Assembly: GCA_963780805.1 (NCBI GenBank)
Contig: CAWADP010000006.1
Span: 744,001 to 808,000 of the forward strand
Direction of reading: 5' to 3'
Length of the DNA stretch: 64,000 bases
From: JASHVB01 sp963780805
GTDB taxonomy: Bacteria; Pseudomonadota; Alphaproteobacteria; Acetobacterales; Acetobacteraceae
The position numbers were made by a program, and so were the translations under genes. Every line of letters begins with the position of its first letter. The first letter of the stretch is position 1. A model generated the notes under the pieces. That model saw only the letters and a list, made by a program, of their open reading frames with translations. It was not told the origin of the DNA and did not search any database. Of the stretch, positions 18,859 to 27,305 are shown one piece after another.

Positions 18859-19722
18859 TTATGATGATGCGGGTCGTCGTGGGAGCGGCGAGAACTGTCG
18901 CCCGTGCCCATTGTGCAATCTCATCTCCCCATCATGCTCCTGTCGTAACCGCCCTGGCGTGGTGCCGAACGCCGCGCGGAACGCCGCCCCGAAGGCCGGA
19001 CCACTGCTATAGCCCACCGCCGCCGCCGCCCGCGCCGGCGTTGCGCCCTGTGCCAGCGATGCCATTGCCTCTGTCAGCCGCAACTGCCGCCGCCACGCCT
19101 GGAAGCTCATGCCGGTGTCGCGCCGGAACAACCGCGCCAGCGTGCGCGCCGAGGCCCCGGCGACCGCGGCGAACGCCTCCAATCCGCGCGGGTCGGCGGG
19201 GTCGGCCAGCAGCGCATCGGCGACGCGCTGCAGCCGTGGATCGCGGCAGGCCGGCACCGAGACCGGGCGCGTCGCCGCGTGCCCGATCTCGTGCAGCGCC
19301 AGCGCCACCACGTGCCGCACCGGCCCCGCTTCGTCCCACATCACCGGCTCCTCGCAGGCCGCCAGGATCAGCGCGCGCAGCAGGGGCGATACCGCCACGA
19401 CGGTCACCGCGTCCGGTCCGGCGCGCGCTGCGTCCTCACGCAGGAACAGGGCGCGCATGCGGAGGCCGGCGGGCGTGCGGGTAACGTGCCGGGTCTGCGC
19501 CGGCATCCACAGCCCGGTGCCGGGAGGCACAATGAACAGGGCGTCGGCGGTCGCCACGCGCATCACGCCGGCGACGGCATAGAGAAGCTGGGCGCGCGGA
19601 TGCTGGTGCCAGCCGGTATCCTCGGCGGTGGGCTTGTCGAGCGCATAGCCAACCAGCGGCCGCGGCGCATGCTCGAACGGGCGCAGGTGGGGGCGGTCGG
19701 CGAGGTGTCCGGTCTGCGACAT
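18859..19722 (-). CDS. AraC-family transcriptional regulator with cupin sensor domain
   Basis: A 287-residue regulator. The N-terminal half is an AraC-type cupin (W-H-Q-H-P-R-A-Q-L-L-Y and F-I-V-P-P-G-T-G-L-W-M-P), which binds a small ligand. The C-terminal half holds two helix-turn-helix units: F-A-A-V-A-G-A-S-A-R-T-L-A-R-L-F-R and the second around A-A-A-V-G-Y-S-S-G-P-A-F. It is divergent from an MFS exporter with a 73-bp intergenic region. In this arrangement the regulator commonly controls the exporter. Confidence 0.9.
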   Translation of the reverse strand: MSQTGHLADRPHLRPFEHAPRPLVGYALDKPTAEDTGWHQHPRAQLLYAVAGVMRVATADALFIVPPGTGLWMPAQTRHVTRTPAGLRMRALFLREDAARAGPDAVTVVAVSPLLRALILAACEEPVMWDEAGPVRHVVALALHEIGHAATRPVSVPACRDPRLQRVADALLADPADPRGLEAFAAVAGASARTLARLFRRDTGMSFQAWRRQLRLTEAMASLAQGATPARAAAAVGYSSGPAFGAAFRAAFGTTPGRLRQEHDGEMRLHNGHGRQFSPLPRRPASS

Positions 19723-19726
19723 AACT

Positions 19727-19750
19727 TGTCCGTACGTCGAATGACGGACA
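19727..19750. promoter_or_regulatory. Candidate operator between the AraC regulator and MFS exporter
   Basis: TGTCCG-N12-CGGACA is a perfect 6-bp inverted repeat in the 73-bp divergent intergenic region. Its position, 5 bases upstream of the regulator start, fits an operator for this or another dimeric regulator. This rests on symmetry and position only. Confidence 0.4.
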
Positions 19751-19795
19751 CCCTAACTTACAAGGCGCGAAACGACCAGCCGTCGAGGCCCGCCC

Positions 19796-21022
19796 ATGCA
19801 TCCGAACCAGCGCCTGATCGCCTTCATCAACGCGGCGCATACCCTCACCCACTACTCCCTGCTGATCCTGCCGACCGCGGTGCTGGTCATGGTGGCGCCG
19901 GGCGGCCGGTTCGGCGACGACTACGGGTCGGTCCTCGCGCTCGCCACGGGCATGTTCGTGTTCTACGGCGTGTTCTCGCTGCCGCAGGGCTGGATCGCCC
20001 AGCGCATCGGCCGTCCGGCGCTGATGGCGTTGTTCTTTCTCGGCACCGGAGCGTCGATGGCGGCCACCGCCTTCGCCAGCTCGCCGGCCATGCTGGCGCT
20101 AGGTCTTTCCGCGATCGGTCTGTTCGCCGCGATCTATCACCCGATCGGCACGGCCATGCTGGTGGACGCCGCGGGCGACAAGCCCGGCCGCGCCATTGGC
20201 GTGAACGGCGTATTCGGCAATTTGGGCGTGGCGTTGGCCCCGGTGGTGACGGCCTTCCTGGCGCATCAGGCCGGCTGGCGCGCCGCCTTCCTGCTGCCGG
20301 GCGCGGCCTGCATCCTGCTCGGGTTGCTGTGGCTGTGGGTGAAGTCGCCCGAGGCGGCTGTGCACCGCTCCGCTCGGCCGTTCCCCGAGATCCCGCGCCA
20401 TCTGGTGCGCCGCGCCGTGGTGGTGCTGCTGCTGATCGCGATCGTGTCCGGGCTGGTGTTCAACGCATTCACGCTGCTGCTGCCGAAGCTGATGCAGGAG
20501 CGGCTGGGCAGCAGCCCGAGCCTGCTGCCCCTGGTGGGCGTGGCGGCGTTCCTGGCGACCCTGTGCGGCGCGCTGACGCAGTTCACCGTGGGACGCATGA
20601 TCGACCGCACGACGCTGAAGCGCGTGTTCCTGCCGGTGAGCGTGCTGTTGGTGCCGGGGCTGGTGGGTGTGTCCTATGCGCACGGCTGGCTCGTGCTGCC
20701 GACCTCGGCATTGGTGGCGGCAGCGATCTTCGGCCAGGTGACGGTGAACGAAACGATGACCGCACGCTATATCGCGCCGGCGCTGCGGGCGCGGATGTAC
20801 TCGGTGAGGTTTTTCGTGGGCTTCCTGGGCGCTGCCGCGTCGGCGCCGTTGGTCGCTTGGCTGTACGACCGCGGTGGCAGCCTGGCGACGGTCACGCTGG
20901 TGCTGGCCGGGTTCGGCGTCGTGACTCTGGGTTGTGCGCTGGCGTTTCCGGACAGGCGAGAGGAGCTGCAGCCGGAGCTGTGGGAGGCTGCGGACGCGGG
21001 GGTCGTGGTGGCGGCGGAGTAG
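19796..21022 (+). CDS. MFS transporter, fosmidomycin-resistance (Fsr)-like
   Basis: A 408-residue protein with about 12 hydrophobic segments. The N-terminal H-T-L-T-H-Y-S-L-L-I-L-P and the I-Y-H-P-I-G-T-A-M-L motif in helix 4-5 resemble the Fsr subgroup of the major facilitator superfamily, whose members export fosmidomycin and other compounds. The gene is transcribed away from the AraC regulator. ATG 19796 has no strong ribosome site but is the only start that keeps the first helix. Confidence 0.82.
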   Translation: MHPNQRLIAFINAAHTLTHYSLLILPTAVLVMVAPGGRFGDDYGSVLALATGMFVFYGVFSLPQGWIAQRIGRPALMALFFLGTGASMAATAFASSPAMLALGLSAIGLFAAIYHPIGTAMLVDAAGDKPGRAIGVNGVFGNLGVALAPVVTAFLAHQAGWRAAFLLPGAACILLGLLWLWVKSPEAAVHRSARPFPEIPRHLVRRAVVVLLLIAIVSGLVFNAFTLLLPKLMQERLGSSPSLLPLVGVAAFLATLCGALTQFTVGRMIDRTTLKRVFLPVSVLLVPGLVGVSYAHGWLVLPTSALVAAAIFGQVTVNETMTARYIAPALRARMYSVRFFVGFLGAAASAPLVAWLYDRGGSLATVTLVLAGFGVVTLGCALAFPDRREELQPELWEAADAGVVVAAE

Positions 21023-21378
21023 AAGCTCGGCAGTCAGCAAGAAAGAAGACAGGATCTGCTCCTTTCGGCCGGATTGAGAGAAGCGCCTTTCATTCAGCCG
21101 CGGGTCGGCCGCCGCCGGCCGGTGGTCGGCTCGCAATGACACTCAGGCGTGGCGACAGTCAGGCGTGGCGCCAGCTTACGCGTGTCGCGAAATGGCGCGC
21201 GCTTCCCGGCAAATATTCGCGCACGTCCTCGTATCAAGGGCGGCAATGGATCGCCATACTGACGAAGCTGATGTGAGTGTTGATGGCACCGGCTCGGCCA
21301 TGAACCTCCTGGTGCGCTTTGCCCGACGGCACTAACTCCAGTGGCCCAATAGTAAACTGCCAATGAGGAGACCGACGA
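21023..21378. other. Intergenic region with a family 2 repeat arm
   Basis: It holds the repeat at 21088-21140. The remainder up to the hydrolase gene is coding-free as far as I can see. A GAGGAG ribosome site at 21365-21370 serves the next gene. Confidence 0.55.
21088..21140. repeat. Family 2 dispersed repeat, single arm
   Basis: TTTCATTCAGCCGCGGGTCG through GGTCGGCTCGCAATGAC matches the right arm of the 16845-17053 element in the same orientation. Confidence 0.7.
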
Positions 21379-22485
21379 ATGCGAACTGTCCGCTTGGGCC
21401 GAAGCGGCTTCACTTGCCGTCTCGCGGGCGCCAGCCTTTTTCTTGGCATCTGCTCCGGCTGCGTGACCTGGCCGCCTGCGCGCGCGCTGGCCCAAGACGT
21501 GCTGCGGGCCGCTGCGTATCCCGTTGGGATGACGCAGCTCGAATATAGCGACCCGTCCGAGGGCGGTCGGCCTTTGGACTTGATGCTGATCTATCCAGCC
21601 GCTCCGGCGGCAGCCGCCGTCGTTTTCAAGATCTTCCTGGCCACCAACTTGCACCTGTATAAGGACGCGCCGGTGGTGTCCGACGGCCTGAAGCATCCGC
21701 TCGTCATGTTCTCGCATGGGGCGGGCGGCAACGGCTCGATCTACGCTTGGTTCGGAGAGTATCTCGCCTCCCACGGTTATCTCGTGGCAATGGTGTATCA
21801 CTTTCGAGCCAACACCTATGATTCCAGCGCACTTTACGTACGCAACAGGATCTGGCATCGCCCGCGCGATATCAGCCTGGACATTACCAACCTTCTTCAA
21901 GACAAAACCTGGGGACCGCACATCGACCCAAGCCAGATTGGTGTGGCGGGACATTCACAGGGAGGGTTCACCTCGCTCTGGATCGGAGGCGCCAAGGTGA
22001 ATCCCGAACTTTTCCTGCGATATCAGCGCGGCTGGAAGAATAATGAGATAGTGCCGGCGTATATTCGCGAGCAGATGAAGCTCGATGCCGAACCCGCCCA
22101 AAACTTGCGCGACAATCGGGTCCGGGCAGCCTTCGCGATGGCTCCAGCCGATATCCAGGGATTCGGCATGGACGAGGCCGGCCTTCGGCAGATGGCGATC
22201 CCGACCTACCTCATCGTCGGAGCCGGCGACACCACAACGCCACTCGACGAGAACGCGGGGTTCGCCGCCAAATATATCCCGCATGCGCAGCTGAGCGTGA
22301 TACCCGGTCCAGTCGGTCACGAGATCTTTGACAACGAGTGCGACCAGACAGGGCGCGATAACTATCCCGAATCCTGCAATGACGCCCCGGGCGTGGACCG
22401 GGCCAAGCTGCACGAGTACATCGGCAATACCGCGTTGCAGTTCTTCGATGCAAACCTTGATGTGCGGCGAGAGAGCGCGAAATGA
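21379..22485 (+). CDS. Secreted alpha/beta hydrolase, dienelactone-hydrolase/PAF-acetylhydrolase type
   Basis: A 368-residue exported hydrolase. A signal sequence covers the first 35-40 residues, with a hydrophobic core ending near A-R-A-L-A; the cysteine in G-I-C-S-G-C could make it a lipoprotein. The oxyanion region is M-F-S-H-G-A-G-G. The nucleophile is Ser193 in G-H-S-Q-G-G, the acid is in G-A-G-D-T-T-T-P and the histidine in V-G-H-E-I-F. The family cleaves esters of small acids or phospholipids; the substrate is unknown. ATG 21379 follows GAGGAG by 8 bases. It appears monocistronic. Confidence 0.83.
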   Translation: MRTVRLGRSGFTCRLAGASLFLGICSGCVTWPPARALAQDVLRAAAYPVGMTQLEYSDPSEGGRPLDLMLIYPAAPAAAAVVFKIFLATNLHLYKDAPVVSDGLKHPLVMFSHGAGGNGSIYAWFGEYLASHGYLVAMVYHFRANTYDSSALYVRNRIWHRPRDISLDITNLLQDKTWGPHIDPSQIGVAGHSQGGFTSLWIGGAKVNPELFLRYQRGWKNNEIVPAYIREQMKLDAEPAQNLRDNRVRAAFAMAPADIQGFGMDEAGLRQMAIPTYLIVGAGDTTTPLDENAGFAAKYIPHAQLSVIPGPVGHEIFDNECDQTGRDNYPESCNDAPGVDRAKLHEYIGNTALQFFDANLDVRRESAK

Positions 22486-22514
22486 TGCGCACCGGCGCCG
22501 GTCGTGCGGCTTGA

Positions 22515-22655
22515 TTGCCGGGTCAAGCCGAACGCATCTATGATCATTTTGTGCACGAGATCACGATAGGACTGCCCGGCAACCTTCGCCGCGACCATGC
22601 CGGCAAGGACGTAGTTGGTGTTGGAATGGTGATAGCCGCTGCTCTTTACCCGCTC
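22515..22655 (-). pseudogene. Fragment of a class C beta-lactamase-like serine hydrolase
   Basis: On the minus strand about 45 codons read G-Y-H-H-S-N-T-N-Y-V-L-A-G-M-V-A and Q-S-Y-R-D-L-V-H-K-M-I-I. H-S-N-T-N-Y-V-L-A-G is the conserved Y-S-N block of the CubicO/beta-lactamase family. Neither the SxxK box nor the C-terminal box is nearby, so this is a remnant. It lies tail-to-tail with the alpha/beta hydrolase. Confidence 0.65.
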
Positions 22656-22717
22656 GCAACCGCCAGCTCCATCCGCCCCACGGTAGACTCTCCGACCTGA
22701 CGCGGCATGATGCGCCC

Positions 22718-23702
22718 ATGCACCGGATCCGCGTTCCTCGCACGGCCGCCTCTCTCGACGATCTGGAACTCATTCTCGAACCGGTCGGCGACCTGCCGCT
22801 CGGCCCCGATGACGTGCTGATCGACGTGCGCTTCGCCGGCGTGAACCCGTCCGACGTGCGCGCCACAATGGGTGCGATGCCGCAGGCCGTCTTCCCGCGC
22901 ACGCCCGGCCGCGAGTGGTCCGGTATCGTCCTGGATGGCATGCCCGATCTGCGCGGCCAGGAGGCATTTGGTGCCGGCGGCGACCTCGGCATTACGCGCG
23001 ACGGCTCGCATGGCGCGCGCCTCGTGGTGCCGCGCGGCGCCGTGGTGCTCAAGCCACCGACGCTGTCGCTGGCCGAAGCGGGCGCTCTCGGCGTGCCGTT
23101 TGTCACCGCAGCGGAGGGCTACCACCGCGCCGGAACACCGCAGCCGGGCGAGGTGGTGCTGATCATGGCGGTGAACGGCAAGGTCGGGCAGGCGGCGGCG
23201 CAGATCGCCGCCTGGCGCGGCGCACGCGTGATCGGCGTCGGCCGCCGTGCCGAGGCATTTGCCGGGCCGGATTTCGTGCCGGTGCAGATGATCGATGCCA
23301 CCGCCGGCGACGTGGCCGAGGCGGTGCGCGCCGCCACCACTGGCCATGGCGCGGATATCGTCGTGAACACCGTCGGCAGCCCGTATTTCGCCGCCGCGAA
23401 TGCGGCCATGGCGCATGAAGGGCGGCAGGTCCTGATGTCCACCCACGAGCGGTCGGTGCCGTTCGATATCTTCACGTTTTACCGCGGCCGGCACAGTTTT
23501 TTCGGCGTCGATACGCTGGCGCTGGACTCGACCCAGTCGGCGGCCATGCTACGCGACCTGCTGCCGGGCTTCGCCAGTGGCAAGTTGCGGCCGTTCCCGG
23601 TGCGCGAGGAGTTCCTGCTTCCCGTTAGCGCAGGCGAGGGACGCCTACCGTGAGGTGCTCGCCAGCGCGCGGGACAGGGTGGTGCTGTGCGTGGCGGACT
23701 GA
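22718..23702 (+). pseudogene. MDR-family zinc-type alcohol dehydrogenase / quinone oxidoreductase, C-terminal frameshift
   Basis: A medium-chain dehydrogenase/reductase of about 327 residues. The N-terminal GroES-like part has F-A-G-V-N-P-S-D-V-R, typical of quinone-oxidoreductase-like members, and no structural zinc cysteines. The nucleotide-binding segment is G-K-V-G-Q-A-A-A-Q-I-A-A. As written, the frame stops at 23653 after an abnormal tail. One extra C near 23617 accounts for this: the normal C-terminus (P-L-A-Q-A-R-D-A-Y-R-E-V-L) continues in the next frame to 23702. The truncated protein would lack only about 28 residues, so it may be partly functional or the base may be an error. Confidence 0.75.
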
Positions 23703-23736
23703 CTGACCCGGCGCCGCCGCGGCTGAGCCGGCGGCG

Positions 23737-24012
23737 CTACTGTCGCCACACGTCCCGGCTGCGGCCGATCGTGTTGCGCGCCCGCCAGAGCTGGAAGCGG
23801 AACGCCAGCCAGGCAATCACGCCGGCAATCAACGCCACCGGCACCAGGAGCAGCGCCAGCCACAGCGCAAACGCGGCAAGGGCGAGGCCGCCGGCAATCA
23901 CCGCGATCACCGCCGCCCATATGAAGATCCGGGTCAGCAGCGGCGGACGCGGCGGCCTGCTGAAGCTGCCGTCAACGCGCATTTCCAGCTCGGGTGGAGA
24001 ACGGTCACTCAT
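23737..24012 (-). CDS. Small membrane protein, unknown function
   Basis: A 91-residue protein with a charged N-terminal part of about 30 residues and a hydrophobic region (about 33-75, L-T-R-I-F-I-W-A-A-V then A-L-W-L-A-L-L-L-V-P) long enough for two membrane helices. The basic end F-R-F-Q-L-W-R-A-R resembles small alphaproteobacterial inner-membrane proteins of unknown role. It stands tail-to-tail with the dehydrogenase gene. Confidence 0.6.
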   Translation of the reverse strand: MSDRSPPELEMRVDGSFSRPPRPPLLTRIFIWAAVIAVIAGGLALAAFALWLALLLVPVALIAGVIAWLAFRFQLWRARNTIGRSRDVWRQ

Positions 24013-24043
24013 GGCATAAATCTGGCGCTGGCGCGACCGCGGA

Positions 24044-24268
24044 TCAAGCCTGGGCCGCCGACAGCCTGGGCCGCCGGGGGTCAAGCCTGCCCCGTCTGTT
24101 GGTGTGGTGGCCTGCCCCGCCCGCCGCCGTTACCGGCCGCGGCGCATGTCGGACATGGACGGCTATCATGGTCAGCCCGGCAGCGAGCAGGGAACCGGCC
24201 AACAGGACGGCAGTGCCGAGGAAGCCGCCCGTCCACGCTGGTGGCCTCCATTCCGCGAAGCGGAACAT
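24044..24268 (-). CDS. Possible small single-span membrane protein
   Basis: A 74-residue frame with one hydrophobic helix at about 14-38 (F-L-G-T-A-V-L-L-A-G-S-L) followed by a basic tail. No ribosome site is evident at ATG 24266-24268. It may be an accidental frame; the composition of the tail is low-complexity. Confidence 0.3.
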   Translation of the reverse strand: MFRFAEWRPPAWTGGFLGTAVLLAGSLLAAGLTMIAVHVRHAPRPVTAAGGAGHHTNRRGRLDPRRPRLSAAQA

Positions 24269-24500
24269 GATGACTCGTTCACGGTTGCGGCACTGCAAAT
24301 ATACAGGGTGCCACGTTACGGTGCAGCGCGGCCGTTGCAGGAGACGACGCCTGGAGTGGTGACGCAGGTGTTGTTCAATCCAAAAGGGCGCGGCTTTTGC
24401 GGGCACCGCCGTTGCGCCCATGCAATTGCGTGGTCTACCGCCCTGCATCGCGCGATGCCATATTGCCATTCGCCTGATGACCGGCAGGGAGGAAAACGCG

Positions 24501-25592
24501 ATGTTCAAGGCACGTGGCCCGACGCGGCGCCATCTGTTGCAAGCGGGGGCGGCGATGGGCGGAGCAACCCTGACCGGCCGCACCGTTTGGGCGCAGGCCA
24601 AGGCGGCACCGACCAAGGTGCTCGACTTCCAGACCTACGCCGACATGGCCAAAGTCGAGCAAGAAGGCCAGTTCGTCTTCTATTGCCATGAGAACGAGGC
24701 CGGGACGGCAGCCATCGTCGACGCCTTCACCAGGGATTTCCCCAAGATCCAGGGCAGCTATGTGCGGGCACAGACCGGCGCGCTGTATAGCAAGATTCTG
24801 GCCGAACGCAGCGCCGGCCGGTTCGACGTGGATGTGATCCAGCTCTCCGATCTTGCCCCGGCGATCGACTACCAGAAGAAGGGCGGCTACGAAATCTATC
24901 ATTCGCCGGAAGCCGCGGCCTACCAGGCGAAATACCTCAGCGATCCACCGGGCGCGTATTTCTGGACCGGCGTCGACTTCACCGGCATCTGCTACTGCAC
25001 ATCGCGCGTGCCGGCGGCCGAGGCACCGAAGAACTGGAAGGATCTGCTCGATCCGCGCTGGCGCGGCGCGATGAGCTGCAAGATCGCTGCTTCCGGCTTG
25101 CAATTCGTCGAATGGTACGAACTGCGCAAGCTGTACGGCGACGGTTACTGGAAGAGCTTTGCCAAGCAGAACCCGCACGCCTTCGACAGCCGCGTGCAGC
25201 TCATGGACCGCCTGGCACACGGCGACGACAAGGTGACGTGTGTCGGCGAATACGCGGCCTATGTGCTGTATCAGAAGAAGGGCGCCGATATCGGCTTCGT
25301 CACGCCGCCGGACGGGCTGCCTGCGACGCCGCTGGTGGTCGGCGCGGTGAACCGCGCGCCGCATCCCGAAGTCGCCAAACTCTTCGTAGACTGGGCGATG
25401 TCGCTGCGCGGACAGAAGTTCTACCAGGATAACATGAACCTGATCTATGCCTCGGTGCGCGATGACGCGCCGCCGATGGTGACCGGGATGCGCTTGAAGG
25501 ACTTCAAGCTGCTGGCACCGGACAACCTGACCGACTACCTGAACAGTCACGATGAATTTCTGAAGGAATGGAGCGCGATGCTCGGACTATAG
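24501..25592 (+). CDS. ABC transporter substrate-binding protein, ferric-iron (AfuA/FbpA) or spermidine/putrescine type
   Basis: A 363-residue periplasmic binding protein. The leader has the twin-arginine motif T-R-R-H-L-L-Q, a hydrophobic core and a cut after V-W-A-Q, so export by Tat is likely. The body follows the type 2 binding-protein plan (Q-F-V-F-Y-C-H-E-N-E near the N-terminus, W-K-D-L-L-D-P-R-W-R-G in the hinge region). ATG 24501 is preceded by AGGGAGG at 8 bases. It is the first gene of a three-gene operon with the two-domain permease and ATPase. Whether it binds Fe3+, a polyamine or a phosphonate cannot be told from the sequence. Confidence 0.85.
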   Translation: MFKARGPTRRHLLQAGAAMGGATLTGRTVWAQAKAAPTKVLDFQTYADMAKVEQEGQFVFYCHENEAGTAAIVDAFTRDFPKIQGSYVRAQTGALYSKILAERSAGRFDVDVIQLSDLAPAIDYQKKGGYEIYHSPEAAAYQAKYLSDPPGAYFWTGVDFTGICYCTSRVPAAEAPKNWKDLLDPRWRGAMSCKIAASGLQFVEWYELRKLYGDGYWKSFAKQNPHAFDSRVQLMDRLAHGDDKVTCVGEYAAYVLYQKKGADIGFVTPPDGLPATPLVVGAVNRAPHPEVAKLFVDWAMSLRGQKFYQDNMNLIYASVRDDAPPMVTGMRLKDFKLLAPDNLTDYLNSHDEFLKEWSAMLGL

Positions 25593-27304
25593 CGGTGTCC
25601 GATGCGGCGGTCGCGCGGCCGTCGCTGCCGCGCCTGTCAGCCCAAACGATCGCCGGCATGGCGATGGCGGCGATCGTCGGAGTGCTGGTGCTGTACCCGA
25701 TCTTCTTCCTGCTGCAGGCGGCGCTGGACGTGGGCGACCCGGACGTGCGCCCGCCCACCGCATACGGTCTCGGCAATTTCGTCTCGATGTGGCATTACGC
25801 GGCAATCCTGGGCAACACGTTGGTCGTCTCCGCCGCCGCCACGGCGATGGCGATCATCTTCGGCTTCGTCACCGCCTGGATACTGTCGCGCACCGACGTG
25901 CCGTTCCGCCGCACGCTGGAGCAATTGATGGCGGTGCCATACTACGTCACCCCGCTGCTGGGCGCGCTGGCCTGGAGCATGCTGGGCGCGCCGGAAAGCG
26001 GCTTCATCAACCAGTTCTGGCATGCGCTCGGGGGCCAGGGCGTGCTGATCGACATGGTCACGCCGTTCGGCATCGCCTGGGTGATGGCCCTGTTCGAGGG
26101 CTCGGTCGCCTTCTTCATGATTGGCGCGGTGATGAAATCGATGGACCCGTCACTGGAGGAAGCCTCCCAGGTGATGGGCGCCAGCCGCCTGCGCACCATG
26201 CTGCGCGTCACGCTGCCACTGGTCGCCCCCGGCGTGCTGGGCGCGACGATCTATGTGTTCGCCGAGATGCTCGGCTCCTTCACCGCGGCATTGGTGCTGG
26301 GGTTGCCCAACCGTTTCTACGTGGTGACCACGGCGATCTACCAGCTCGTTTCGCAATACCCGCCACGCCTGCCATTGGCCGCCGCCATGGGCGTATCCCT
26401 TTTCGTCGTGATGTTCGTGATGATGCTGATCTATCGACGCATCGTCACCTCGCGCAGCTTCGTTACCGTCACCGGGAAGGCGTTTCGGCCGCGCCGGATG
26501 GATATGGGCGGATGGCGCTGGTTCTTGTTCGGAGTGTGCGCGTTCTACGTGCTGCTGTCCGTTGTGCTGCCAGTGCTGACGCTGATCTTCGCCTCCTTGC
26601 AGAAGATCGCCGTTGCGTTCCCGGCCACCACCAATTGGACGTTGGAGAACTATCGCACCGCGGCGACGATGAACGCGGTGCGCTCGGCGCTGACCAACTC
26701 GCTGCTGCTTGGCCTCGCCACCGCGACGATCGGCACCGCGCTGATGGGACTGCTGTGCTGGATCGTCTATCGCTCCCGCCTGCCGGGCCGCGGCATCATC
26801 GAATACGTCGCCATGTTCCCGCAGGCAGTGCCACGGCTGGTGTTCGCCTTCGGCATCATGTGGGCGTGGCTGGTCATTCCGCTGCCGATCTACGGCACGA
26901 TCTGGATTCTGCTGATTGCCTACCTGACGGTGTTCCTGCCGCTGGGCATGCGCACGATCTCCGGCGTCATGCTGCAACTGGACAAGACGCTGGAGGAGTC
27001 AGCGCAGATGTGCGGCGCGCCGTGGATCTATCGCCTGCGCACCGTCACCATGCCGCTGCTGCGCCCCGGCTTGGTCGCCTGCTGGCTGCTGCTGTTCATT
27101 GCCAGCGTGCGCGAGTTGGGAGCGTCGATCCTGCTGATGGGGCCGCACAGCAAGGTGATTACGCCGGCGATCGTGGAATCATGGTTCGCCACCAGCAGCG
27201 AACTCACCGCCGCGATGGCGCTGATCCAGACCGTGGTCGTAGCGGCCGCCATGGGAGTCTTCGTTACACTGACGCGCCAGGCGGGCGCCCACGGAGGCGA
27301 GTGA
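25568..27304 (+). CDS. Fused two-domain ABC permease (FbpB/AfuB type)
   Basis: A 578-residue membrane protein with two homologous halves of six helices each. Each half has an EAA loop: E-E-A-S-Q-V-M-G-A-S in the first and E-E-S-A-Q-M-C-G-A-P in the second, both contacting the ATPase. This fusion is characteristic of iron(III) and some polyamine importers. The start overlaps the binding-protein gene by 25 bases; GTG 25595, three bases after its stop, is an alternative. The gene ends one base before the ATPase ATG. Confidence 0.87.
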   Translation: MERDARTIAVSDAAVARPSLPRLSAQTIAGMAMAAIVGVLVLYPIFFLLQAALDVGDPDVRPPTAYGLGNFVSMWHYAAILGNTLVVSAAATAMAIIFGFVTAWILSRTDVPFRRTLEQLMAVPYYVTPLLGALAWSMLGAPESGFINQFWHALGGQGVLIDMVTPFGIAWVMALFEGSVAFFMIGAVMKSMDPSLEEASQVMGASRLRTMLRVTLPLVAPGVLGATIYVFAEMLGSFTAALVLGLPNRFYVVTTAIYQLVSQYPPRLPLAAAMGVSLFVVMFVMMLIYRRIVTSRSFVTVTGKAFRPRRMDMGGWRWFLFGVCAFYVLLSVVLPVLTLIFASLQKIAVAFPATTNWTLENYRTAATMNAVRSALTNSLLLGLATATIGTALMGLLCWIVYRSRLPGRGIIEYVAMFPQAVPRLVFAFGIMWAWLVIPLPIYGTIWILLIAYLTVFLPLGMRTISGVMLQLDKTLEESAQMCGAPWIYRLRTVTMPLLRPGLVACWLLLFIASVRELGASILLMGPHSKVITPAIVESWFATSSELTAAMALIQTVVVAAAMGVFVTLTRQAGAHGGE

Positions 27305-27305
27305 C

